A DNA stretch of 64,000 nucleotides, taken from NCBI GenBank assembly GCA_028641055.1, contig CM054062.1:9947638-10011637 (forward strand). Direction: 5' to 3'. This DNA comes from Alopecurus myosuroides (lineage: Eukaryota; Streptophyta; Magnoliopsida; Poales; Poaceae). Each line of letters opens with the position of its first letter. Position 1 is the first letter of the stretch. Both the position numbers and the translations under genes were made by a program. Shown piece by piece: positions 1 through 11,454 of this stretch. A model generated the notes under the pieces. That model was given only the letters and a program-made list of their open reading frames with translations, was not told where the DNA came from and ran no database searches.

Positions 1-320
1 CTGCCATCACTGTTCTCTTTCATCCACTTCAAACAAATATTATTTTCCGCATGGTACGTTTAACCTCTTTGTGTTCAGCAAAACTGGTGAGATTGACAAC
101 CTCACTGCTTCGTTGGGGCAAAGTGATTGATTGTGTTGTGTAGATTCCACGTTTCTTCTGAACCGGTAGTGTGCCCTGCCACCTCAGCTGCATCAACCTT
201 CGGAAGTGATTTCTTTCTCCTACTGGTCGATTCAACCTTGGTTTCTTTCTGAGGGAAAACTTGTTGTTGTTCTCTTCATACCTTTCTCTTGGCGTCTCCC
301 AACGAGTGCAAGATCTGCAC
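1..320 (+). mobile_element. Gypsy-like LTR retrotransposon fragment (LTR end plus start of internal region)
   Basis: Positions about 55-165 closely match 36900-37005 in this window, the 3' end of a long LTR described below: both carry the phrases around 'gagattgacaacctcac' and 'cttcgttgggg'. The stretch after 165 resembles, from memory, the leader that follows this LTR in Triticeae Gypsy elements (a run about a 'ctactggt' motif, then a 'ggtttctttctgagggaaaac' type sequence). No open frame survives. Its right edge meets the FAR1-like piece at about 310-338. The family name cannot be fixed without a TE library. Confidence 0.55.
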
Positions 321-338
321 CATCAGAGCTTCGCCTTG

Positions 339-353
339 CATTCAGTCAATTTT
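339..353. repeat. LINE target-site duplication, left copy
   Basis: CATTCAGTCAATTTT, identical to 7601-7615. The right edge is slightly ambiguous because it runs into the T run that is the LINE poly(A) tail on the other strand. Confidence 0.9.
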
Positions 354-600
354 TTTGATTTGAGACCGTAGGGACAGGCCCTACGGTGTTTTATAGATAA
401 ATAGAGTCAACGAATGGGTGACGCAAGAGTTACAAAAGTGAAGTACAACAGTGTCTTAGGGGGAGAGAAGAGGAATTACATCTAGAAGGAAGTTAGTGGA
501 AAATGCTAGTGATCCAAGCCAACCAACTAGCAACAATGCAAGTTTTGAGTCTATATTGATGAAGCTCCCAATCAAATTTGAGTCTGGTCCTCCAGTGACC

Positions 601-3600
601 TCAAGATGGCTCTATGTGCTGGAAGATGAAATCATTGCGAGACCTCCAAATATTCCATGTGACGCAAGCAAAGATCTCAAGGAAAATGGTTCCTTGAAGG
701 ACGCATTGGTCTGCATTATACGATCCAGACAGGGTTTGCTCAGGTCCTAGTCGATCCCTATGTGAAGCCAACATCTGGCAGCAAGAGCACACTCAAAGAA
801 TAGGTGATCCCTAGTTTCCCGTGCACCATCAGGACAAAGGAGACAGATCGTGTCAGTGTTATCATGCCAATTCTTCCTAGCCATTAGATCAATCATGTTC
901 AGTCTGTCCAAGAATAACAGCCAAAGGAAGACTCTAAGTTTTGGGAGACATTTGGATTTCCAAATCAGACGTAGCAATCTGTGGCAAGGCACCTGAGCAA
1001 AAAGAAAGGCGTATAGCTTGGCCGAGGTATAAAGTGAGTTCTTCCATGGATAGATGTGCTGATCATAGTCTCCTCATCCAATACATACTCATGAAGAAGG
1101 GATGAAGCCGGTTGGAGTTCCTCGAAGGCCTCAACCGAAAGAGGTAAATTGAAATAATCCGATGATGGTGCAATATTGATCATCTCAGCGACCGTGACAT
1201 CCTCATTGATGGCAAATGAATATAGATAGGTAATTGATCCATAGTCAAATCATGTCCACACCACCTATCCTTCCAAAATAAGGTATCTCGTCCGTTCCCA
1301 ATGGAAACAGTTGTAATTCCACGGTAGAGATCAAGGAGCTTACAAATGTCTCGCCACTAAAATAAGCTAGACCCTGACTGAATGTGCATCGGACCAGAGG
1401 CATGGTTAGCTTTGATAAGCTTAATTCATGGTGTGTCATCGTGTTGGAAAAAATTGTGAATATGCTTAATCAATAGAGCCTTGTTTTGTAGTTCCAGATT
1501 AATAACTCTAAGACCCCCATGTTTCATGGGGCGACATACCATAGTCCATGCAGCCAGGCAGTGAGGACAACCAATAGAATCATCTTTAGCCCATAAGCAA
1601 TGTCGTCGTGCTCGATCAATGGTTTTAATTAATGCCTTAGCTAGTTTCAAAGAGCTCATGTAATGAGAGGGAAGTGATGAAAGAACCGACTGAACCAGAG
1701 TCAGGCGACCACCGTAATCAAGGAAGCGTGCACAAGCATTAAGACATTGTTCCACCAGATCAGCGAGTGGTGAAAGATCCCGAATAGTTGGTCTGGTCGT
1801 GCCAAGTGGGAGACCCAAATATGGAAAAGGTAAACTTCCATGTGCACAACCGAAATCCGCCGCCAGACTGATTAATTGCGACTAAGAGATGTTAATGGGC
1901 ATCATGTTGGATTTGGAGTAATCAATTCGGAGACCAGTGGCTGCAGAAAAAGTAGCGAGATACATTTGAGAGCTGCCAATTGGCGAGGACAAGCTTGCGC
2001 CACAAGTAACGTATCATCCGTGTATTGAACTATCGGAAAATCAGTGCCAGGGATAGCTAAAGGAGCAGTGATGTCCCCAATTTCCATTGATGTATTAACC
2101 ATGGCCTGTAAATCGGCACCATCGATAAATAAAATCGGAGAGAGGGGGTCCCTTGACGAACACCATGCTTGCATGCACATTTTCTCCCGGGAACACCATT
2201 TAAGAGAATAGAGGAGGTACCAGTATCAAATATCGATTTGATCCAACCAATCCAAAGGTCATCAAAACCCTGGATACGTAGGATTTTTAGATAGCCTCAT
2301 GCTCTATAAGATCGAAAGCTTTCGTGAAATCGAGCTTGATGATAACTGCACCCTCACTCGTCTGCTTGACTTGATGGAAATATTCATATGCGCAGGCAAT
2401 ACAATTCTGAATAGTGCGAGATTTAAAAATCCATACTGATTAACATGAACAATATCAAGTATACACCGTTGGAACCGATTAGCAAGGATCTTGGTTAATA
2501 GTTTGAAGCTACAGTTGAGCAACGATATTGGTCTATAGTCATTAGGGCCTTCCGGAGTGCGAGACTTAGGAATTAGTGTAATGAAAGCATCATTAATACT
2601 TTGGAGATTAACTGTACCATGCCAAAACTCATCACATAGGCGATAAAAATCCCATTTAATAATAGGCCAGCAAACCTTGATGAATAATCCATCAAATCCA
2701 TCGGGCCCCGGGGCTTTGTTTGTGGGAAGATCACGTACTATGTCATCAATTTCATGATGAGTAAAATGAATTGTGAGAGATTCTAGTACATCAATTGGCT
2801 GAAAGAAATCCCCAAGGTCGATCTCATGATCAATGGGATTGGAGGTGCCCAATCGATCCTTGTAAACCTGCCTAAGAAGGCCAACCTTTTCCTGGTGATC
2901 AGAAGCAATGGATCCATCATCACGAAGAAGGTTAGCAATAGCATTTCGACGATATCTAACCGTGGCCATTGCATGAAAAAAGGTGTTCTCACTGCCAAGC
3001 TTGGCCCATCTCAACGTGCACTGTTTCTTCCAATAAGTCCTCTGAAAACCAAGTAATCGAGAGAGATGAGTTTTGACGATATCACGAAAATTCCACTCGG
3101 TAATATGTAACATCCTCAGTTCCTCAATCTCATCAAGCCGTAAAATAACTTGATTGCAGTTGGTAACCAAATTATTGATGACTGAAATGCAAGAGCTCCA
3201 ATTTTTTAGTCCTTTACGAAGGAATTTGAATTTAGCAGATAAACAACATGCACTATCACCAGGACAATGAATGTTCCAGATGTTACTGACCACATCAAAA
3301 AAAACCCGGCATGTATATCCAATAATTTTCAAAACGAAAGATATGTGCTTTCGGTAAGTGAGTACCAATAGAGACAACACATGGCACATGATCTAATGTA
3401 GGCCTCGCAAGAGGGTGAACCATAGTGTTAGGGAATTTTAGAGTCCAGCCAGGTGATGTAAAAAACCAATCAAGCTGGGCCAATAAAGGATCAGCTTGCA
3501 TATTTCTCCACGTGTATGCTCGGCCCTTAATAGGGAGCTCAATTAAGCCAAGATAGCTAATGATTTCATTAAATGTCTCAGTATGAGCGATGTTGGCACC

Positions 3601-4126
3601 TGGTTTTATTACGGCTATCCCCGTATCGATAGAAGTTAAAGTCTCCAACAATAAGCCATAAATCATTGATGTCAAAATCGAGACTAAAGAGCCAAGCAAT
3701 GAAATTCTATCGTTCAAGCCCGATGCATGGACCATAAATATTTACCAGAGTGAATTTATCCATCGTGGCATTAGATGTGAACTCAATAACAATACCAAAA
3801 TTTTCTTGTTGAATTATACGGCCCGTGAACAGGTTAGAGGCCCATGCCACAAGCAGCCCACAAGAGGCCCCTTCAGAAGGGACGTATTCAAAATTATTGA
3901 AGCGTTTAGGAACAAAGTTTCTCAAAAAACGAAGATCAAGCTCACTCTTCTTGGTTTCTTGGAAACAAATGATAGAAGCAAGGTTTTCCTCAATCTTACT
4001 GTAAATGAGATGCCATTTTTCAGGGTTATTGATCCCTCGTAGGTTCCAACAGAGCACTCTCCAAATTTGAACTAAATTTTCCATGGGAATAAAAACAAGG
4101 AACAAAGTGTAGGATAAAGGGTTCAT
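601..4126 (-). pseudogene. LINE ORF2: endonuclease / reverse transcriptase / zf-RVT, broken
   Basis: The product would nick target DNA and copy the LINE RNA at the nick. Minus-strand frames give the apurinic-type endonuclease first (about 4080-3300: CWNLRG, CFQETK, NIYGP, later LDHVP). Then comes the reverse transcriptase (about 3300-1430): NKAPGPDGF, ITLIPK, YRPISLLN, RQGDP-like SSRDPLSPILF, and the catalytic YTDD at about 2030 in place of the usual YADD, both Asp kept. A Cys-rich zf-RVT tail follows (about 990-740: CLLCPDGARETRDHLFFEC), then WNIWRSRNDFIF near the end. At least five frame changes or stops separate these blocks, so no full protein can be made. Confidence 0.88.
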
Positions 4127-4309
4127 AAACCCAGACCATGGGATAAAGGTTCCTTAGTGGCATAATAAAGTGACATGATCCATGAAAAATAAACCAAACG
4201 ACTGACATAAACAGACGGGGAGGTCCCAGATACTGAAAGTGCATACAGTCTAAACTGAACTTAACACAAAATGACAGACCAAACGAAAGATACTGAATTG
4301 ACATGGCTA

Positions 4310-7300
4310 CTGCTTTGGCTTTGGTTTATGCAGGAGATCTTCAGAGAGCATATCCAATGGGATGCCACATGTATCCACACCAATGGCTTGCATCTCTTGG
4401 ATCTGCATCACGCCCGGTGTGGCTGCTCTGGGGACAGAAGAGGCACGACGTCGTGGCTGGCGATCTGATAAAGCAATATGCATGAATTCATCATTGGTGA
4501 GCCTAGGTGAACGACGAACATGAGTAACAACTGTAGGTGAGTCATGAATATGATCACGCGGGCGAGAACGAGAGCGGGGACAAACCAAAGAGTTGGTCAT
4601 TGCAGGAGAGGATGCATCAATCATAGGCACTGCATCATGTGAGCCCAACAGAACAGGTGCAAGAAGATCCTGAGCAGACTAACAGAAGAAGGAGCTAAAC
4701 TCACGTGCATCCAACACCATAGAGCTGACTGTTAACTGACCGAGGGGCCACTGAGCATGCATCACATGTCCAATAAACCAGTCCTGTAACAGAGCAAACA
4801 CCTGCGCAATCACTTGGGAAAATCTAATTGTGGGCCATTGTCATCCAGAATAGCACGAGTATACACCTGACGCATCATCCAACCAAGAAAGGCAAAGAAG
4901 CATGGAAATTCAGGAAGAGCAAGGTTCAGGTTGGCACTACCTGCCCGTACAAACATCAAAGTGGAATTGGCTACCCCAGTGAGAAAATCAGTAGCAGTAG
5001 CCTCAATCTCTGCAATGTGGTCATTCCAAGCCACAATGCCATCATCAGAAATGTTGTCAGGATCCTCCACCCCATCCATCATGGATGGGCCATCATAACC
5101 AAAATCCTGACGCATGTTAATACCCCTATAAACAGAAGGAATTTCAGGCCAAGGGCGCCATCCATTGACATGGGCTTGCTGAGACTCAAAGCCCCCCATC
5201 TGGCATCTGCTTGTTGTTGATTAAATTCCTGAAGATTGAGCTGGTATTCTTGCATAACAGTGAGGTAAGGTAGATCATAAGGATGGGGTGATGCATTCGT
5301 AGGTGGTGCAGGATCTTCAGTGCTGATTAGTCCAATGCGAGTGTGTCTGCCAGTCAGGATATAAACTGGAACACACCAAGAAATCCCATGTCCCGGCATA
5401 GTGGAAACACGTGTGACAACCAAACTGCGAGGAACAAAACGTGTCTCCTAGATCAAGGCACGCACAAGCACTCTAGACCTACCATCTTCAGGCCTATGCC
5501 ACAGCAGTAATTTGCCAAACAGAGAAACAACCTTGCTTATATAGTGCTCAGTGAGATAATCCGAGGGAAAAGCAAGAAAAAGAATCCAAGCCTCATACTC
5601 AAAAACAGGGAGACGCATGTTGATCCCCTCATCGTGACGAACAAAAGAGTAAGTGGATTCCTCATCTAATGCATGTGGGCTTTCTCTAACATACAAATCC
5701 CTCAGCTCTGGAGAAGCAAAAGAAAACCTACCCACCCCGAGAGCAGAAATCTCAGCATCCGTGATGATAATATGACCATGCTCAGTATTAACAAGATCCA
5801 CAATAGTATCAAGAACATCCCTGCTCTAATTATCTGGGATGGGGGGGTCTACCGTGACGATGGCGTCTTCCACGTGAGAGAGCGGTGGATCTCCCACCAC
5901 CAGAATGTTGCGCTGGATCCTCTCATCTGGACCTTGATCTACCCCAGCATGGGCGGAGATGAAGGGGAATGGCCGAACGGGGAAGTTCGCCATGGGTGGA
6001 GGCTCTGAGGCAAGTGCAGGAGAAGCAGAGGAGGGGGCCGCTGGAACAGAGATAGAAGGGAACGACACCTTCGAGGAGACCCTGGGTATAGGACGGCAAG
6101 CGGCGGGGATCGATGACGTGGAAAGCATCGTGGGAGCCGAAACGACCATATCGTTAGTTACCATAACGGGAATGTCCTTTCGTTTAATGACCCATGTCTG
6201 CCGTTCTTTCCTCTTAATGACCCATGATTGATGCGCCTTGCAAAGATTAGATTGATGGCCCCGCTGTTTACATTTATGACACCAAATCTGAGGGCATGCA
6301 GCAATATAATGACCCTCAGAACGACAATACCTGCAGAAGATCTGATCGGGCAGTTTTTGGCAATATGGCCCCATCCATAACAAGCGGTACATTTAATGTT
6401 ATTGGTGCAAGATTTGCGAATGTGACCCAGCTCGAGGCAGCGAAATAAACAACGAAGAGGTCCCTTCAGAGAAGGATCCATGAAAGGCTTCAAGGGTCCA
6501 CTCGATAAAACTTTCTCCTTAGGAGTAGACGTGTCATCGCAATCCACACATCGAAAACCAAGAATTTGACAATGAGGGCATACACCTGGACATGCAGTCC
6601 TAAGGTGATCGTGTAGACCACAACATGAGCATCGGCCTAGAAATTCAAAAACCAGATCCTTCGGTGGGAGAATAGGGATAGATAAAAATTTACATATATC
6701 ATACTCCGAATATCCCGCAGCTCTATAATCCTCCAAATCCTCAAGCAAGGAAGGTGACATATTTTCACAAATCTTCCGTAGAAAATTAGGTGAGTAAATC
6801 GGATCACGACTTAAATGCTGATTGAGCGAATCAATGGGTACCTCAAAGTTACCAAAAATAATATTCCCCGGAGAAGAGCTCACCGGCAGTGAGGTTTCAT
6901 GGTTATCAGGAGAATTAACCTTATTAGCCAATGGAAATTTCAATGGGTCATGCAAAACCTTAACAAAACCAAATTTGCTAGCTCAGACACCGATGAGTGA
7001 TCATGCTTGGATCCAGCCCGTAACAATGCTAGGTTGTGGCGTACGTACGAGGGGGCACGTTGGGAGACGACCGAATTTTCAGAGGAGGAATACCATGAAG
7101 CCTCCGAGGCATTGTAAACCCCAGTGGTGCTAGGATGTTGTCCACGGAAGAGAGTGAAGTGACAAACAAAATCAGGCCAAACACGATCACGAAGCCCATA
7201 GATAAAGTGACCTACACGACTAGATGCCACCGAAAAAACGGAATCTTCGATCAGATAGTTGAAAATCTTTGAATCCCAAATGATCACCTCCAATGCAAGA

Positions 7301-7483
7301 TTGAAGAGCTAAACCAACAGATTCCTCAGAGAGAGCAAAAGAGGCCGAGGAGAAAGATACCACCAGAAAAAATTCCTTGGTACCATGGGAGGGACAGAAA
7401 TAAACCGATGATCCAAACTTGATATATACCTGTTTCTCCACTGCAAGGCCGAGAGAGAAATCCCAATGCAGAAGGGCATCCAT
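4310..7483 (-). pseudogene. LINE ORF1: zinc-knuckle nucleic-acid-binding protein, broken
   Basis: ORF1 proteins of plant LINEs bind element RNA. The likely start is the ATG at 7483, about 120 bases into the element (MDALLHWDF...). Minus-strand frames carry five CX2CX4HX4C knuckles between about 6640 and 6240: CSCCGLHDHLRTAC, CFRCLELGHIRKSC, CTACYGWGHIAKNC, CRYCRSEGHYIAAC and CHKCKQRGHQSNLC. A short duplication (WVIKRKERQ/WVIKRKDIP) follows. A long region (about 5800-4820) of unknown fold comes after, then a low-complexity basic stretch (4648-4307). Frames change at about 7240, 6950, 6200 and 5820, so it is not translatable as one protein. Confidence 0.8.
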
Positions 7484-7600
7484 CTTGGTGATCTAGGCGC
7501 CATTGGAGGGGGTGGCCGAGTTTGGGGTGGGGAGGGGGAGGGGTGGGAGAGGAGAACCATTGTGGTTTCCTTCAACTTCTTATTCTGGCACCTTGTTCCC

Positions 7601-7615
7601 CATTCAGTCAATTTT
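7601..7615. repeat. LINE target-site duplication, right copy
   Basis: Identical to 339-353. It lies within the FAR1-like coding sequence and marks the exact insertion point. Confidence 0.9.
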
Positions 7616-8392
7616 GTAATGGTATGGTTCTCTGCTTAACAGGAACATGTTCTTCCTCCACAGCCTTCCCTATCTTGCTACAAACAAAGACGCACTTGTC
7701 TTTCTGACCATCCACAGTAGATCTCCTCGATGTTTCAATCCTCATAGAGAACCCAACATGCTTGGCATATCTATTGTAGTGGCAAAGAGCTAACTCCACT
7801 GTGTCAAACTTCATCCCAGCAAATGGAGTTTTTGGAGTAAACCCTTCTGGAGTGGACTGAACCTCACCATCACTTCCATTGTCCTCACTAGATATAGTAA
7901 TGCCCGTGCGCACTGTCGATGCTCTATGGGACCTATATCTGGAACTCCTGAAGAAGTTCCACCCGCACCACGAGAAGGATCAGCTTGAGAAGGACCAACC
8001 GAATTCCCTGAACCATCTGCCGCAGATAGACCATCCAATATACCAGTAGAATTACCAGTTGGGGCACTAAACCATGTTGGTGTCCCTCTATCTGGAAAAC
8101 CAGACGAAGTAGAGCCAATATCTACTTGAACACTTGACTCATAAGCCCCTGGTCCATTGTCAGCCCTCTGCCCAACAGTATTTCCATCAAGGTATGAATA
8201 AGGAACTTCAGTCGTGTCAGGTGCACTAAGCCCTGTTTGTGGCCTCGTATCCGGAAAACAAGATGAAGGCCTTGTTCCATTGCTAGCCCTATGCCCACCA
8301 TTATTTCCATCAAGTTCTGAATCAGGAACTTTAGTTTCATCAGGGTCCTTGTTTATATCAATGCCGCCCAACCACCATTCAAAACTCCTCAT
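7616..8392 (-). pseudogene. FAR1/FHY3-like DNA-binding protein fragment (MULE-derived family), disrupted
   Basis: FAR1/FHY3-type proteins are transcription factors derived from Mutator-like transposases; many grass copies sit in transposons. Minus-strand reading from the ATG at 8390-8392 (MRSFEWWLGG) gives a Ser/Gly/Pro/Asp-rich leader with an imperfect repeat of about 26 residues (around VPDSELDGN and VPYSYLDGN). A frame change at about 7910 leads to GMKFDTVELALCHYNRYAKH, VGFSMRIETSRR and CVFVCSKIGK, which match the N-terminal half of a FAR1 domain. The frame is cut by the LINE at 7615. Left of the LINE, 338-310 reads LTECKAKL-like on the same strand, the expected next FAR1 motif, so the domain was probably continuous before insertion. 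The frameshift suggests it was already decayed or is a transposon remnant. Confidence 0.65.
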
Positions 8393-8499
8393 GTCAAAAA
8401 CTGCATCAAAAACAAAATAGAGAAAGCAAAACACACATGTTAAATCCCCCCGAACAATTTCTTTGTTTTTTATTTCAACAAAATGGAAATGCATTGTCA

Positions 8500-9211
8500 C
8501 TGATGGTCATCCAATCTTATAGTTGAAAATAGAAAACAACTATATGTTCCTTTTTTTGCATATTCTTTTGCATATGTTTTTTCTTTTAATTTTCCATACA
8601 CAAAAAAGGAAGCTACTACTGTCTTTTTATACATTATTATTTTTCTTTTGATTTGTTTTTTGCAGGCGGAACTTCGAGAACAAGCAAAACAGACCAATTG
8701 TAAGTTTTGCTAGCAAAAATCCAAGCACTACATATGTGCTTTTTCTGTCAGACTACAGTGATGGAACTCTAAGATATATATGGGCTACATTCAGTAGGTT
8801 GTATTTCTTTTCTTTTTGCTCAAAACACTGTGACATTTATGTGCTTATGGAAACTACTGCATCCACCTGAACTTTCATCCAGTGGAAAATACTGCATAAA
8901 CTACATTTTATCTACTTTTTATTTTTTCTACCACGTGATGTAATTCCAGCATATGAATATGTGGTTGCAAGTATTCAACAAGAAACTACCCCCTTTAACT
9001 AATAACTGTAACTAAGCAAGAAGAATTACATCATGTGTAAAGATGTAGTGGACTTTTCTATCCTAGTAGTTCATGATAGTTCCATCAGGGAATCAGGGGG
9101 GACCAGGGGACTAACTCCTAGTATTATGTATCCTGATAGTTCCATTAGGGAACCAGGTGAAACGGATATTCAAAAAAGAACAGGAGGCATGGATTTCCTT
9201 TTTATAGGGAA
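8500..9211. other. AT-rich stretch without recognised gene
   Basis: There is no convincing reading frame or RNA gene. Two similar segments, each with 'gatagttccat' followed by 'agggaa.cagg', at about 9068-9100 and 9130-9165, form a short imperfect direct repeat. This is the left flank of the Copia insertion; the target continues at 21677. Confidence 0.5.
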
Positions 9212-9216
9212 ACAAC
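9212..9216. repeat. Target-site duplication of the Copia element, left
   Basis: ACAAC directly before the LTR; the partner lies at 21672-21676 directly after the other LTR. Confidence 0.9.
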
Positions 9217-11045
9217 TGAACGGATAGCTACGACACCTAGAGGGGGGGTGAATAGGTGCTACGACCAATTTTAAATTCTCTTCGAGTTTAGGCTTGACAC
9301 AAAGGTAAATTCTCTAGATAATGCAACTACGGTGAATTTACCTATATGACAAGGATAACAACAAACAAAATGCAAGTACAAGTAAAGGAGGAAGGGAACG
9401 AGGTAACCGATATGAAGCACGCGGAGACACGATGTAATCCCGAGTTTCTCCTTGTTAAGGGAGTATGTCTCGTTGGAGGGGTGTGAGCTCGCCACGAAGG
9501 CATACTCAACGCCACAAAGGCCTGACCCTATTCTCCGATGAACCATGCCACAAAGGCCTAGTCCACCTTCCACTATTGATCCCCTTTGAGGCGGGAATCG
9601 AGTCCTTTACAAACAAGTTTGGGGCACACACCCACAAACAAATTGGGGGCTCCCAACAATCACCAAACACCAACAAGTGTAGCAATGGAGTCTAGGTTCT
9701 CCACAAGGAAACCCTAGACTAGATCCCTCTAGAGAGTGAGGGGGAAATGAAGACTGGCTCGGTGAAGATGTAGATCGGGGTATTCTCCTTCAATCCTCCA
9801 AGTATCAACGAGTTTGGGTGGAGGGATTGGGAGAAATCTAGCTTTTGGAGGCTCAATAAATGCGTGTCTTCAATGCTGGTTCGAGCAACCTTTTGGAGAA
9901 GAAGGGGATGGGGTATTTATAGCCCCCTCCCCAAATCTAGCCGTTTGACCCTTTTTCGTGCCTGGCGGTACTACCGCTGGGGCCAGCGGTACTACCGCTA
10001 CCTGTAACCAAAGCGGTACTTCCGGATGGCACCCGCCGGGTTCGTGGCCGGGTTGGCACCCTCCATACCCGCCCCATTTAACTTGCTGGGTCTCATTTCT
10101 TACCAGACCCGCGATCCGGTCGGGTTCGGGGCCCCAACGGGTACCCATCTAAGGAGCGACCCCGACGCATGCGGGGATAAAAAATGGAATATTGTGATGA
10201 TGTTCGTAGAATAGACACGTGTGTATGTGTGTTGTCTCCAGGACTCCAGATTCTAATGTGTACATGTGATGTGTGGTTCATTGCTCGTGTTACGTGTGGT
10301 TAGGCATATAATTATTAGGGATATGATTAGGACTTAGAGCGGGTCTGCGGGTATGCGGGTACAGGTTTGTCACCCCCATACCCGCCCCATTAGACCTGGC
10401 GGATCTAACATTTTACCAAACCCTCCCCATTTAAGGCGGGTACCCGTCGGGTTTGCGGGTTTCGGGGCCCCATTGCCATCCGTAGCGGTACTGCAGCGTC
10501 CCAGATACTAGGTGCAGGCAGTACTACCATGGAAGTACCGCAGTACTTCCAGCAGTGGTACTACCGCTAGTGCCCACCGGAACTACCGCTGGCCACCTAT
10601 TCGAAATAAATCTAAGTGACTAGCGGTAGTACTAGGGCACTACCGCTCTAGTACCGTAATCGTCACTGTGAGCAAAATCCCTCTAGCGGTACTTTGATCG
10701 GTACTGTCAGCGGTACTACCGCTGGCGGTAGCAGTACTACCGCCCGGAGAGGCTTTGCTCCTCAACCAACTAAGTCACAGCGGTACTACTATACCAGTAC
10801 CGCTGGATGCAGTAGACAAAATCACTTTGGCGGTACTTCTGGCGGTACTAGGCGCAGTACTACCGCTGAAGCACACGGTACTACCGCTGGACTGAGTTGT
10901 TTTTGGTGGAAATGTCTTTCAACACTCTTCCCTTGTTGCTTCGAGATGATATTTCCTGAAATAACCTAGACGCACTATTAGATACTTAATAGTGTTGTTA
11001 TCAACTCCAAAACCTAAGAGAGATCAAAATGCAAATGCACTTTCA
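9217..11045 (-). repeat. 3' LTR of the Copia element (left copy), 1829 bp
   Basis: It pairs with 20322-21671 but is about 480 bp longer, mainly because a 463-bp MITE sits at 10021-10483. It keeps a clean TATAAATA box on the minus strand (9914-9921). It is filled with copies of the 15-bp near-palindrome AGCGGTACTACCGCT and variants (for example 9963-10020 and 10550-10885). Confidence 0.93.
10021..10483. mobile_element. Mutator-like MITE inside the 3' LTR
   Basis: A 463-bp insert is absent from the sister LTR, where 'aagcggtact' runs straight into 'gcagcgtccc' at about 21071-21090. It is flanked by a 9-bp duplication AGCGGTACT (10012-10020 and 10484-10492), the Mutator hallmark. Termini are short inverted repeats around CGGATGGCA. 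Inside, two related GC-rich segments, each with 'catacccgccccatt' and 'ggggcccc' (about 10060-10140 and 10370-10475), flank an AT-richer core. It codes for nothing. Confidence 0.8.
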
Positions 11046-11062
11046 ATCTCCCCCTTTTTGGA
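11046..11062 (-). other. Polypurine tract of the Copia element
   Basis: On the minus strand the sequence just before the 3' LTR is AAAAAGGGGGAGAT, the plus-strand primer site for Copia reverse transcription. A second similar tract (ATAGGGGGAGTG on the minus strand) lies at about 14178-14190; extra PPT-like copies are described for Sireviruses. Confidence 0.85.
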
Positions 11063-11454
11063 GATTGATGACAACACCACTAAGAGAGGTCTAAAAATTT
11101 GGGACGAGCACTTCTTGAGAGAAGCAAGTGATGCGACAAGAATGTTTGCTGTTGAGGCAAACTTTTGTTCTCTTTTAGAATGTGTGCCCCCTAACTTTTA
11201 GAGACCTAGCAAGGATAAATGATATAACAATAGGAATACTTTCCGCAATAGATAAAGCGATAAAAACCATAAACCAACAAGATAAGCGGTTCAACACAAA
11301 TAGCGCACACAAGTACGGGACACACCACAAGAACGTCAACACCAAAGTTTGACAACAACCCCAAGCAAACGATAAACGACCCTAAATAGAACTCTCTCCC
11401 TCTTTGGCATCAAGACACCAAAAAGGGAAGAGGCGATGCTAACGTCCCTGGAGG

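Larger units (their letters stand above)
355..7600 (-). mobile_element. Near full-length LINE (non-LTR retrotransposon)
   Basis: The element reads on the minus strand from 7600 to about 355. It is bounded by a 15-bp direct repeat CATTCAGTCAATTTT at 339-353 and 7601-7615, and on the minus strand it ends in a short A run, as target-primed reverse transcription leaves. ORF1 (zinc-knuckle protein) lies upstream and ORF2 (endonuclease, reverse transcriptase, zf-RVT) downstream, the usual plant L1 layout. The 3' tail holds a small hairpin (ccgtagg/cctacgg at about 366-385). At about 7.2 kb it is close to full length for a plant L1. Both ORFs are split by frameshifts and stops, so it is inactive. 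Confidence 0.9.

Noticed and set aside
9960..10890. Repeated 15-mers could suggest a CRISPR array
   Set aside because: Copies are near-palindromes with variable, irregular spacing inside LTRs of a plant retrotransposon; there are no uniform spacers and no cas genes.
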